Shown: positions 1 to 11,482 of the stretch, one piece after another | Position numbering within the stretch: position 1 is the stretch's first letter | Layout of the letters: every line of letters begins with the position of its first letter | Assembly (NCBI GenBank): GCA_021234155.1 | Contig: JAJEKV010000039.1 | Span: 4,694,745 to 4,758,744 of the forward strand | Reading direction: 5' to 3' | DNA length: 64,000 nucleotides | From: Isoetes taiwanensis | Lineage: Eukaryota > Streptophyta > Lycopodiopsida > Isoetales > Isoetaceae | The notes under the pieces: generated by a model | Databases searched by the model: none | Told to the model about the DNA's origin: nothing | What the model saw: only the letters and a program-made list of their open reading frames with translations | Position numbers and translations under genes: made by a program

Positions 1-1075
1 TTTACTCCACTTACAGACTTCATTATGTATACCTATTTCCCACGTCCACAACTAATGTCCGGCATCGCCGGGCACACATTTCTAGTCCTTTTTACTTTCG
101 CTTGTTGCTGGGCATATATCATAAAGATTAGCAGAAGCAATAACACATTTTAAAACTAAGGGTACAAGAAGTTACGTGGCGACAGGCGCCACCGGAATTG
201 GACAATAAAAACTCCAGACAGTAAAGAGAACAAGGATTGAAAGAGATCGAGATTTGGCATGAAGAATGTCAGTTGGCTCTTGGCCATCGAGTAGATCCCT
301 AACTCTGGAATCCCTTTCACAGACGTGGCAATGGCTAATTGGTCGAAGCATGATATATGACTTTATTTAACTCTGTCATTAGTCTTAATTCTGAGCCTAA
401 TTCAAAACATTTGAAATCACTCGACCACAAGAACAGCTTTGGTCAATTGCCATTTTGGTGATCCCACGCGATTCTCGATGAAGGGATCACGCCCCATGGG
501 GATCTAACGACTAGGGATTATGGCTCATGAACGATGGCCGTGATCTAGTGCAAGGACTGCCACACTTTCATTTATACATTGATGGTGATTTTGGAGGTGC
601 TGATAGCGGCAGATGAAATTGGAGATGATATCAGCCACTCTGTTGTGACAATGGGACATTTAAATATGTTCAAAGATTTAGGGAAAAAAGATTTAAAGTA
701 CTGATTTTAATAACCATTGATGAAAGGGTGAGCACCCTTAAATCGGGTGGATCACCGTCGATGGCTATAATAAGCCATCAGGATTAGAATCGGCTGGTGC
801 CGATTTGGCGTCTAGGCCAGCCACGTGGCGTGACCATGTTGGGCAAGGGAAAACCAAAAGGGCTACAGGCTGGAAGGTTGAAACGGTTGCGGACAGAACT
901 GCGAGGAGGAATCCGGAAGCAGAGACTGACAGAAATTGTATTAGCAGAGGTTACGCAACTAGTGAAGCGGTGGATAATTCTGAGGAGGATAATTGGTAAA
1001 CCTTAGGTTGCTAGAATCTGGTTGGCCATGGTGGATTGTGTCTTCTGAAAGAGAGACCAAACCAAAGAACCAGAC
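1..1075. other. Upstream flank of the IFT88 gene
   Basis: No convincing coding region is seen. The stretch must hold the promoter and 5' untranslated region of the gene that starts at 1,076, but I cannot place a TATA box or transcription start with confidence. Around 720-800 there are short GC-rich inverted motifs, including the self-complementary piece gatggctataataagccatc. The small open frames between 797 and 1,246 overlap one another on both strands and look like chance. Confidence 0.5.
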
Positions 1076-4000
1076 ATGGATGGAGCCATTATGAACCAAC
1101 CCGTCATACGGCAGAGGCTTGCGACCATGTTGGGTGGCTCCGGCACCAGCGGTTTCAGAGATGTCAGATACAATGACTTGTACGAAGGATACAACGATTA
1201 TGACGATCAATTTAATGGTGCCTATGCTCACCGGCAGGTAATTCATAGTTCTTTCGTTCTGTTGTCTCTAATCACAATCTTTAAGTAGATCAGTTGGAGG
1301 AAGTTTTTGTATTGCCAGAATGCTTTCTCAAACCGAGTTGGCGCATAGCAGATTAACCTAGCTCATTCTTTTAACGTGCTTAATATGGACATGCTTATTC
1401 TCCGTCTGACTAGGTTGGTGTGGTTGAGAATGCTGGCATTAGCGGCGACTTTACTGTCTACGATCATGTGGTTGGATATAGTGGCTCATCATCAGCATCT
1501 GAATATCAGGTACTTATTCTTGTGAAAATTTTTTGTATAACGTCCCTCTTTCTATTCAAGAATAGTATCTCGCTTGTTATTCTGTTGATTCAGGGTGGAA
1601 AAGCTTGTGAGGCTTCAGATTATTTTAATATAGATCGGACCAGTACGGTGACACCAACACCTCTAAACTTACCTGCATGGAGACCACCAAGTGTGGGAAG
1701 GCCACGCTCAGTTGCATCTACATTAGTGACAGATTCCATGAGGCCCATGACTGCTGGAAAGGCTGCTGGGTATACATCAAGAGTGAGATCTATCATCTGT
1801 AGTTACTCCATTATGACTGCATAATGTATATGAGATAGGACAGACAGTTTCCTCCCTAAGATTTGGGAAGTCCAGGTTTAAGTCTCATATCTTCCAAGTT
1901 TCATAAGTATAAGCGAACTTTTTTCCTATCTTGTTTGTGATGGAACTGCTACATTTTAATTTTTTGTTACATTTTAAATGTGTCGGGTTTTATAATCATT
2001 AATATCTAGCCTCTGTGTTGCACTTGACATGTTGTCACCCTATGTATGTTGATGTGTCCTATTTATAAAGGCAAACCATTATAGATAGATAGTTTTTCTC
2101 ACATTCCGAGAGTCCATCCTAGAGTGGTTGATTTGCTTCTATTCTCAACTTCTTTATAGCTATCGAGTGTGATTCTTTAGCGGACCTATCATGATCGAGG
2201 TGGAATTATTCTTATTATATTAGTTTGTTAACTATGCATGCAGGGAAGCAGGTTTGATCCATTCAATCAAGCAGCAGGTTGTTTTCAGGGTACTTCACAA
2301 AAGAAAGAGGATGCAAATCCTACATATGTGGCGCGTGAAATGGAACGTCATGTGAACCAGATTTTAGAAGCCAGTGCTACTGCAGGCCTTGCTGTAACTA
2401 TAAGGAACCCTTCATTAAACATATTATTCTGGTTTGAATTGCGTGTCGTGATCTAGGCAACTTTCTACTTAACATTGGCTCCAATTTAGATGAATGTAGC
2501 TCCCACATTATATTCTGATGAGGCCTTGCTGTAACATAAGGAACCCTTAAACATGTTGTTCTGGTTTGAGTGGCTTCTCTTGGTTTTTTCCAATTAAGAT
2601 GAGTATAGCTCCCATATTATGTTTTGAAGAACTTTTGGTAAGGTATCGATGAGAAGGCCACGAATTTTCACTTTTTAAAGTTGACATTGCTTTCAACGCC
2701 CTCAATCTGTTGAAGAAGGCTTAATAAGTTTCCCAGGCCATGCTTATACGAGGGAAAATCCCTAAGTCGCTATTTCAGATTCTGGCCTTCTTCGGTTTAG
2801 TATAACCATGTAATCTTTTGTAGTGCCGCAATGCTTTGTTCTTGTACACATTAAGTAATGCCATGTTATGGGCGATGACAAGTTGATTTATTGCTAGCTT
2901 TAATAGTTGACTAACTTAATTCAATAACGATGGATGCATTAATTCAAGGTTCCAATTGGTTCTTTGTTTCTTTGGTCCACCCTTCTAGAAGACTTTAACA
3001 GCCTCTATCTTTTGTTTGGGAACTTCACCTTATGGCAGCAGCATTTATCTCGTCAGTGGAATTTGTAGATCATAGAAAGCTAGTACCTGTGTTTTTGAAA
3101 TGGTTATTTGTAACTAGACGATTAGTAATATAAGGTGCACACATGACCCTTTTCACGAAACTTGCACAGGGACAATACTCCGTTGCTTTGGAAAAGGCAA
3201 AAGAAGCAGGGAAAAGGGAGAGACTCCTGTGCAAGCATCGTGAACAAGCGGGATTGGTATTCTTTTCTTTTTTTGTTATCTAAAATAAGATCTCCTCAGT
3301 AGAAAGTGTTACAGAGTACCTCTTTTGTCACTTCTTGCAGGCTGACGAGTTAAATAACGAATTCACCTTTGCAGTCTGTTTTAATTTGGGTTACCAATAT
3401 CAAAAGAATCGTTTAGAATCAGAAGCATTGCACACATATTCTCAAATTGTGAAAAGCAAACAGGTTTTGTTGTTGGAACTCTGTGCTTTTTTTTTTTTTC
3501 CTTGAAGATGTTCATATTCTTATTTATACATATTTTTATCTTTTCATGCAGTTCCCACATAGTGGGAGGCTAAGAGTAAACATGGGGAACATCTACTATG
3601 AACAGAAAAAATACTCATTGGCACTCAAAATGTATCGCATGGCCTTAGATCAAACTTCAACTTCGTACAAGGAGACACGTTACAGAATCATGCGCAACAT
3701 TGGCAATGCACTCATGCGTATTGGGCAGTTTCAGGTATGCACTTATCAGATTTTGAGTTTGTATTCTCTAATAATGAAACATTTTGGAAGTTCTAGTGCT
3801 AAAGAAAATTGGGTTTTAAACCAGGATGCTGTACAATCGTATGAGTCAGTAATGGAGATCAAAGTTGATCATCAAACAAGTTACAACTTAATAGTGTGCT
3901 ATTACGTTCTTGGAAATGCTGCAAAGATGAAAATTACCTTCACAAAGATGCTTTTGGTGAGGCATTACGACCCTGATGCTGATGATGATGGTGAGATCGA

Positions 4001-6650
4001 TCAGACTTCTGGGTTTCGGGTTCGTCGCTTGCCTGTTCCTGTCTTCTGCATGGTTTTGTAAGTGCTTGTTAACCTTACTCATATGTGGCATTTGTGTTAT
4101 TGTTCATGATAGCATGGATAGAATAAGATATATTGAACATTCACCAAGTTATGTTGTTAAATTCCATATGCCCTATCGTAGGTCTCTGCACCATGGCCCT
4201 AATATCTAACAAAAGCATTTGGAAAAAATCCTGCCATAGATGACCTTGCTTCACAATGCTGGCCATATTTCCTAGCCAGTTCCATGAGGTTTTCATGCTG
4301 TGTAATCTCATCTTGCCCCAATATGCGTGCACAAGTCTGTAATTGGTTACTAAACCCTAGCAACACGCAACACATGTTTGGATATATAACGTTGGATATA
4401 TAACATTTGGATATATAATGTAATGCACATTGCCAGGGATCCAGCGTATAACTGCCTTTGTTTATGTCTGGTTTAAAATGGCTGCTAACCCACCTCCAAT
4501 GGTATCATAATTATAAATCTTATAGATGGCAATTGTTTGCCTTTGAAGTAAAATGTTAGTGTCTAGGAATGCAATACCAAAATCTTTAATCATCCAATGG
4601 CGCAATGTAAAGTGCTTTTAACAATGTATCTGATGTTGTTTCCTAGTGAAATCGGTATCTACTGTTGGCAAAAAAGGGTTAACCAGCTGTTGAACAAGTG
4701 CAGAGTGATGATCTTCGGGAGGAGCTACTATCACGGCAGAACCAGGCAAACAAATATATTATTATTTCAGCAAGGCTTATAGCTCCGGTTATTGGAGGAA
4801 CTCTAGAAGAGGGCTACAATTGGATTATTGACTTGCTTCAGGATCAGAGATATCTCTCGCTTGCACATGAGATGGAAATGGATAAAGCAATTCAATATCT
4901 TCACAGACAAGATTTCAAACAGGTTAAGTTTGTAAAGCCACCCTCCCTTCATGCAAACACATGCAATTCTCGTCAAACTGCACTTGTTTGTGGATTGCTA
5001 ATATGGAAAGTTGCCATGGACTTTAATAGATAGTAGATAGATAGCATTTTTTATATGAGGTTCCAATCTTTCTTCTACCTAGAATGATTTGGAGCAGACC
5101 ATTGCATCATAAATATTGCCCTAACAGAATTTAATGCGAAAACCGGTGCAGGGAACAATGCTGGTTCTCAAACACCCTTGGTTTTCCACTGGATTCTCTC
5201 AAACCATTTCGACCACCTTTTTTAACAGTTTTATTTCTCACCGCAACAGTTTCAGCTAGTTAAAACATATAAAATTAAGGCTTTAGTAGACCAAAATTTT
5301 TATATAACTTGCGATTTCTAATGGATAAGTCGTATACAGGCTATAACATTGCTCAAAGAGTTTGAGAAGAAGGAGAAAGGACTTCAGGCACGAGCTGCTA
5401 CAAATTTGTCTTTTTTTTATTTTCTAGAGGGGGACGTAGTTAATGCAGAAAAGCATGCTGAGCTTGCAGTCAGGACAAATCGGTACAATGCATGTGCACT
5501 GGTGAACAGAGGAAATTGCTTTTATGCACAGGTAACACCTTGATTATATTTGAATAGATAACTAAAATGCACCTCAAAGAGAATTGACCAAGATGTTTTA
5601 CTTATAGGGCAATATTGAAGGTGCCAGAGCATTATATGCTGAAGCAGTAGATGCAGAAAGTGATTGCGTAGAAGCTGTTTATAATCTTGGTCTCACATAT
5701 AAGAGACTTGGCGCGTTTCAAGAAGCTATGGATTCGTTTAAGAAGCTTACTCAGATATTGCCAAACAGTATTGAAGTCTTGTTCCAGGTGCCTCAGCTTT
5801 TGTACGAGGCTTTTATGCCTGTGCATTTTCACATAAACTTGCTGTGTTTTGGCATTGGAATGAGCAAAACACATATGTTCGTTCTTTGTTTCACAACTTG
5901 TTTATGATATCTAACCATCTTCTGGAAACAGATGGGACATGTGCATCAATTAATGCAAAGTCCCCAACAAGCAATCAAATGGTTTGAGATTGTCATTACG
6001 AAAGTGATGCATGACGCTGGAGTTTTAAAAATGCTAGGGGATCTTTATGTGAAATGTAATGACGAAGTAAAAGCCTTGCATTATTACAGCGAATCACACA
6101 GAGTCCATCCAACAAACATTGACATAACATCATGGCTTGGTAACTTTTATGTAAAGAATGAGCTGTATGAAAAGGCACTGCCTTTTTTTGAGCTTGCTTC
6201 CAAGATCCAGCCAGATGAGGTATTTTATATAGCTGATTAAGTTGCAGACATGCGGCAAAACGCACTGATGTATTGGTTTAATTTCAGGTAGAGTGGCGAT
6301 TGATGGAGGCATCATGCTATAGGCGGACAGGAGCTTACTCAATGGCACTTGAAAAATATAGAGAAATTTTGTCTCGATATCCAAACAATGCAGAGTGCCT
6401 TCGTAGTCTGGTTCATATGTGTACAAGCCTTGGAAAGAAGTCAGAAGCACATAATTATGAATTTAGATTGCGGAAAGTAGAGAGGGATCCAATATTAGAT
6501 TCTATAAGGGATGCTGCAGGCACACCTAGCTCTCTTGTATCTGAATTTTCGAACTTCGGATTTAAAACATTTATGCGTAGTACTCCTGTGAAGAAAGACA
6601 ACAGGACAGATGAGGACTGGGAGGTTGGGGAAGATTTACTCCCAATCTAG
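1076..6650 (+). CDS. IFT88: Intraflagellar transport protein 88 (IFT88), 13 exons, complete
   Basis: IFT88 is a tetratricopeptide-repeat subunit of the IFT-B core, which moves cargo along ciliary axonemes; in land plants it would serve assembly of sperm flagella. Exons by splice sites and frame: 1076-1237, 1414-1509, 1594-1782, 2244-2393, 3170-3256, 3341-3463, 3552-3734, 3825-3990, 4687-4922, 5340-5531, 5608-5787, 5932-6219, 6288-6650. They join to 2,415 nt, 804 codons plus stop, close to the family's usual length. Family landmarks are the RPMTAGKAAGYTSR segment (exon 3), GSRFDPFNQ (exon 4), ALEKAKEAGKRER (exon 5), NMGNIYYEQKKYSLALKMYR (exon 7), SARLIAPVI (exon 9), AATNLSFFYFLEGD (exon 10) and the acidic terminus ending GEDLLPI. 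TPR motifs fill about residues 235-760. All junctions are phase 0 except exon 8/9, which is phase 1; that donor at 3991 (GTGAGA) is the least certain. No stops or frameshifts, so the gene looks functional. Confidence 0.93.
2384..2640 (+). repeat. Tandem duplication spanning the exon 4 donor of IFT88
   Basis: The end of exon 4 and the start of its intron (about 2384-2520) recur, diverged, at about 2521-2640. Both copies carry aggccttgctgtaac, then ataaggaaccctt, tctggtttga and, further on, agctcccacattat versus agctcccatattat. The second copy therefore preserves a duplicated 5' splice-site context inside the intron. I chose the first donor (2394) because the reading frame and family alignment run to it. 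Confidence 0.75.
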
Positions 6651-6738
6651 TTGTACACAAAGAAAATGTAATTTTTAATTTTTACTTTCCAGACAAGTTT
6701 TGAACTAAACTCCATTCAATGGAGATTCATCATTCTAA

Positions 6739-7014
6739 GGCTGGGTTCACATGCAACCATCGCAGGAGAGGGGCCCTGTTTTGCCTTGTGCTATTTGGCG
6801 ATGGTAGATGATGATGGTAGGTGATGGTGCGTGTAAAAGGGTGAGCCTTTTTACACGATGGCGATGGTGATGGCACCTTCATTGCATATAAACTGGCACA
6901 TGCAACCATCGCCGGAGAGGGGGCCTGTTTTGCCTAGTGCAAATTGGCGATGGTGGGCGATGGTGGGCGTAACACGGTGAGCTGAGGGTCGTGAAGGTGC
7001 ACGTGAACCCAGCC
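6739..7014. mobile_element. Tourist-like MITE (PIF/Harbinger type) 3' of IFT88
   Basis: A 276-bp element starts ggctgggttcacatgca and ends with the near-exact inverse (tgcacgtgaacccagcc). It is flanked on both sides by TAA (6736-6738 and 7015-7017). A 3-bp TAA/TTA duplication with short inverted termini and no coding capacity is the signature of Tourist-like MITEs. Inside, a GC-rich segment containing gcaaccatcgc and gagaggggcc is present twice (near 6751 and 6902) with several cgatggt motifs. It lies 89 bp beyond the IFT88 stop, so it may contribute to the 3' untranslated region. Confidence 0.75.
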
Positions 7015-7396
7015 TAAGGGCATATCCCATGGGTTGTGGTGAGAAATTTACCTTGTGTTGTTGCAACTAGAACTCAAACATGGGGTTCCATATCCTCACA
7101 AATTTTGGGAGCTTCAACTCTTCACCTTGCACCTCATTTTGCTAGCATCCTGCTGCTCGAGTCTGCCTCATTTTGCTAGCATGTGCTGCTCAATTAGAGT
7201 GTTCTCTACTGTAGTGCTTTTAGAATTTTGCCTAACTCGAGGTGCACAATTTCATGCAATTCTAGCCTATACACATGTAGGCCACGTGTATCCTACGTGT
7301 TTGCCTTCTTCCTTCGTGGCCGTGGCCTTCTACACCTAACTTCTTTCTGACTTCACCAATCTCCACCTTCTCTGCTTCAGATCTCATCCAAGTTCA

Positions 7397-8805
7397 ATGG
7401 CTCAATCTAAGATGGCCATCTCAACCCTCTGCTCGTATCAACACAAGCCTGGATTTTTCGCGGGCCTTAAATACGACGAACAGCTGCTTTCGGCACCTCC
7501 AAGCAAGTTTAGCTTCTATACACCCTAATTTTTTGATGAAGAAAACAAAGAACGTGCTAGTTTAAAGATCCAAATGCAACGGGAAGCTCCCTTAGGTCAT
7601 GTAATTCCTTTTCTAGGTGGAAACGTTGCCGAAACAGAGATTAGGGCTCCTCTTGTAGAACAGTTGATGTCTAGAGTTTAGGGTCTCGGCATGAGTTTGG
7701 GGCTTTTTGGAAAAGAAGGCAGGCAAGTTGGGCATGTTTTGTCTCCTGAAGAGCAAGGTGAAGCATGGCTAGCAATAAAAGGGCTATTTTGCTTGAGTTT
7801 TATTCTCCAAAATGTACCCTGTGTAAGTCGTCGTTAAGGCTGGTTCTGGAGGTGGAGAGGAAGAATCAAGATTGGCTACATGTAGTCATGGCAGATGTTG
7901 ACAATTGGAGATGGCTGGCAGAGGTTAGATCTATCTTACTTTGCATAAATCAAATGAAGTTCTTAGTTGGAGCTTTTTAAGTATCAAACCGTAAACATGT
8001 CAACCTGAGATTGGCTTTCTAACATTTGAAATCGTTGAGTACTGCATGGATACTTTGCATTAGCCAAGGAGACAATTGTGTTCTCAGAAAAGGTCTAGTG
8101 AACTGTAAAATGTGGTACGTTGTCTTTACTTTTTGAAGCTTGCATCTAAACAGCAGAAGAACCTTCCAGCTATCTAGCAAAAGTTGCATAACCTTCTAAT
8201 AGATGGCAAAATGTATATTTTTATAAAATAGCTAGTTCAATTGCAGTCTTCACAAGGTTATGCATAGCTGAATGTAGACAGTGGGATCATATCAGGCCTA
8301 TATTATTAGTTCCAAGAAGCTAACTTGTTGTGACTTCCATTTTGTAATTACTTGACTCTTATGCTGGGTTGGAGAAGTATAATGCTAGATGGAAGAAGAT
8401 TATCCATTGCCCTTGTGCCTGCTAACTTTTCTGAGTAGTGGGGAGTTGAACCTGATGTTTTGTGAATTATCTGTGTTTTTAGCTGTCATGCCTGAACAAG
8501 ATTATTGGTTTGCATGCTAACTGTGCATGAGCATTTCGTTCAAAATTAGTATTTGATTAGGCTGTCAAGCAGCTTTAATAAATTGGGGTTTGTTGTTTGT
8601 AGGTATTGCATTATGATATCAAGTATGTTCCTTGTTTTGTTCTGTTTGATTCATGTGGAAAAGCTTGGCAAAAACTGGAGCTCCATATAGCTGTTTGCAT
8701 GTCTTGAAGGGGCTATCTTACCTTATTGAGATCATGAAGCCTATTAGATGGAGGATCAAGCACGTAGATCCACCATCTGTAGAACCAAATGGATCTATAT
8801 TGTAG
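7397..8805 (+). pseudogene. Thioredoxin-like gene, decayed (two stops, two frameshifts)
   Basis: A frame opens at ATG 7397 and is broken by TAA at 7526-7528 and TAG at 7679-7681. It shifts by one base just before 7765 and then gives a thioredoxin-fold segment: LLEFYSPKCTLC with a CxxC pair (Cys codons at 7813 and 7822), then VVMADVDNWRWLAE. A GT donor at 7924 and an AG acceptor before 8603 join in phase to VLHYDIKYVPCFVLFD, with the cis-Pro loop at VPC. In the run of five A at 8670-8674 the frame is lost; one further A would continue as TGAPYSCLHVLKGLSYLIE to a stop at 8803-8805. The upstream part could encode a transit peptide. I do not recognise the exact family member. Two stops plus two shifts argue for a pseudogene over sequencing error alone. 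Confidence 0.65.
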
Positions 8806-9124
8806 TCAACCTTTTCTTCTATTCTTCAAATATGCTTTGTATATCAGTGGCAAAAGCAAAACCATCCATTATATTTATCGACCATTTTTGCATTTCCATG
8901 GCACTCATGGTATTGAGCTTCATTTGGTTTATTGAATGGCATCACATTATGCCATTTAACACTGTCAGAAGCACCAATTACATCCTGATACAATATCCAG
9001 TCCTTATATAGTATATCCAGTCCCCTATGTATAATGAAGGTCAATATGAAGGCTATTGAATGCTTTGACATCATGATTTGGGAGGGGAGGACATGATTCG
9101 ACAAGCTGATATTCTTACAGGGTT

Positions 9125-9232
9125 TCTGTGGTTTTATTTTGTGTTTGGAAACTTTCCGCTATATTGTAAAACCGTCTCATAGGCCAGTTGGCCTCCGTGG
9201 ACGTTAAAATATACTTCCTTCCTTCCTTAACA
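9125..9232 (+). repeat. Retroposon-like 3' tail with CTTC repeats
   Basis: The segment ends cataggccagttggcctc, then cgtggacgttaaa, then a short (CTTC)n run. The same conserved block recurs at 11,397-11,480 followed by a different simple repeat. A conserved end followed by a variable microsatellite is how SINE and some LINE 3' ends look. Family not identified. Confidence 0.4.
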
Positions 9233-11339
9233 ACACCTCACTACAGACTGTACTAAATGCGCAGTTCTTTTACCAAATTGGAATATTTACCGCAATTCCA
9301 ATGATTGTGTGTTATATTAGAGGAGGGACTATTAGAGGTAAACATTTCCTTGCTTGCTTTCAAAAAGCATTTTGACTCTCTGACAAAGGAAAAGGTGCAC
9401 GCCGCAAATGCTTCATAGTATAACTTACATTTCTTTGTTCATATCCAATTATAGTCATTCCTATATTCAATTATACAATAATAGATAATTGATCTTGCAT
9501 TTCCCTCTTATCTTTATAGCTCTATTTCGTAGCTCTATTTCAGTAAGATAGCTCTAAATTCTACCTTATTTGCCTTGCATATGAGCATATGCCATTCATT
9601 TGGCTGTATCTTTCACAAGTTGGTTATTGCACTTTAATGAAATTTGAAAATGGTGATCTTTAGCTTTTTGCACTACTAAATATGATTTTCGCATTGGAAA
9701 TATTAACTTGAATTGGTGTGCAGATAATGTCAGATGGATGGCTGTGCTTTTGTCCAACCAAATGCAACAAGCATGCTCATATATAATTGCCAGCTTTAAG
9801 ACTAGACAAATGTATCCTGATATTTGTGTGAAGATTCAGCATTTTCATATTTTGTATATTCATTCTAGCATTGTCTTAGAATATTAGTTGATGTAGACCA
9901 TGTGGATTGCTGATAGATACTTAAGATATTAGAACTGATGTAGCACCATTATGGTTCGACAATTAAACTTGATTTGAATGGCAAGAAGATTAACATTTTG
10001 ACGAAAAGCCCCATTTGTGTGTGCATATGCTCCATCAAAGAATTCAGAGAGCGTCAATGCTTATGACAAATCATAATGTTGTAGTTCATTTGCTACGGTT
10101 TTTACTTCTATGTTTCACCTTTTATCTCAAGACCAACTGCATTATGAATAAAGGCCTTTTGCTGAACCAATGTGAGACTCTATGTGCAACAAACTTTTGA
10201 TGTTAAAAGTATTTATTTTCACATGTACATGCTACCTATATATCCTTTAGCTGAAAAGACGAAGATCTCCTCATAAGCATTAATGCTGCTTGTTCTTTTA
10301 CACCTAAATTTTCTTCTCATGATGACAATTATCCCACATGTGGAAATTCTTCGTTGATACAATGTTCTATCTTGTACTACGTCTCAATTAAGTCTAGTAA
10401 CAAAATATTACTTAAACAAAATTTGCCTTTTTATCACCCCTCAATCTGGTTGCAACTTGATAGATATTGAAATAACATAATGTTGCTTCAATAGAATCGA
10501 GATAGTTCATGAATTATCTTTCTATTACCCTGCAATCTCGTCGCAATATGATAGAGATTACAACCCGTAAACTCCACTGAGACAAAACACCTATAACATC
10601 CCCTTTGCAGTTTTAATGCGATCACCAACATGAATGAGTTTCCATGACGAACACATTTGAACATAAAGATACATTTTGATTGCACGAGAGATAATAACAT
10701 CTACAAGAATTTGTCGCGGCGGCCACCTGTGCATTGATAAGGGAAAAACAAAAAAGCTATTTGGAATTCATGTTGTTATGGCATAAATTAATGACTATTA
10801 GAATAGAGCAATGGTGCCAATCCATATCGCTTTGTTTTTTCTTAGTGGTTATTGAAGCAAAGATTATCCATATCATCAGGTGTGCTCAGTTCCTTTTCTT
10901 TTGGTTTTGATCACATGGTTAGATTATTTGCACCATCAGGGTTTTCCATACGGGTTTACAAAAGGGTTTGTACCAGAGCTTCATGAATGAGTCAACATCT
11001 GTTTTTGCCTGCCAAAATTTTCATTTTTGAGATGGGTAATGACCCTAGTCTACTTTACCTTTTGACTTTGGTCATTCAGTTGGATTATTTGCATCAAGAT
11101 TTGTTGTCAAAATTTGCAAAAGTGCTTGCACCAAAGTTTCACTAGCTGATCAGCAAAACATTTTGTGTGTCAAAATTTGGAATGGATCATGACTCTACTC
11201 TGCTTCTCCTTTCCTGTAATTGATGCAATCAATTTTTGTTAACTTTTGTCATGACCAATGATGCATTAACACGAATCCTACATCTAAGATGAAGCATGTT
11301 TAATGATGCGCAGATTTCGCCATGCCTATGGTTGCTGCA

Positions 11340-11482
11340 AAGGTTTTTCCCTTGAAAACCTTTCGAGGCAGGGGTTTTTTAATCCTAGTAGTAATGATTG
11401 TACTAGCCCATTGTATGGGTCCCATGACCTATTGGTCTTCGTGGACGTTAAAAAAACTATTCTATTCTATTCTATTCATAAG
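11340..11482 (+). repeat. Retroposon-like 3' tail with TATTC repeats
   Basis: Contains ttcccttgaaaacctttcg and gaggcaggggtttttt, then tgacctattggtcttcgtgg and acgttaaaaaaac, ending in (TATTC)n at about 11,457-11,478. It shares the block ggtcttcgtggacgttaaa (ggcctccgtggacgttaaa in the other copy) with the tail at 9,125-9,232. It is probably the same SINE/LINE family with an independently grown tail. Confidence 0.4.
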
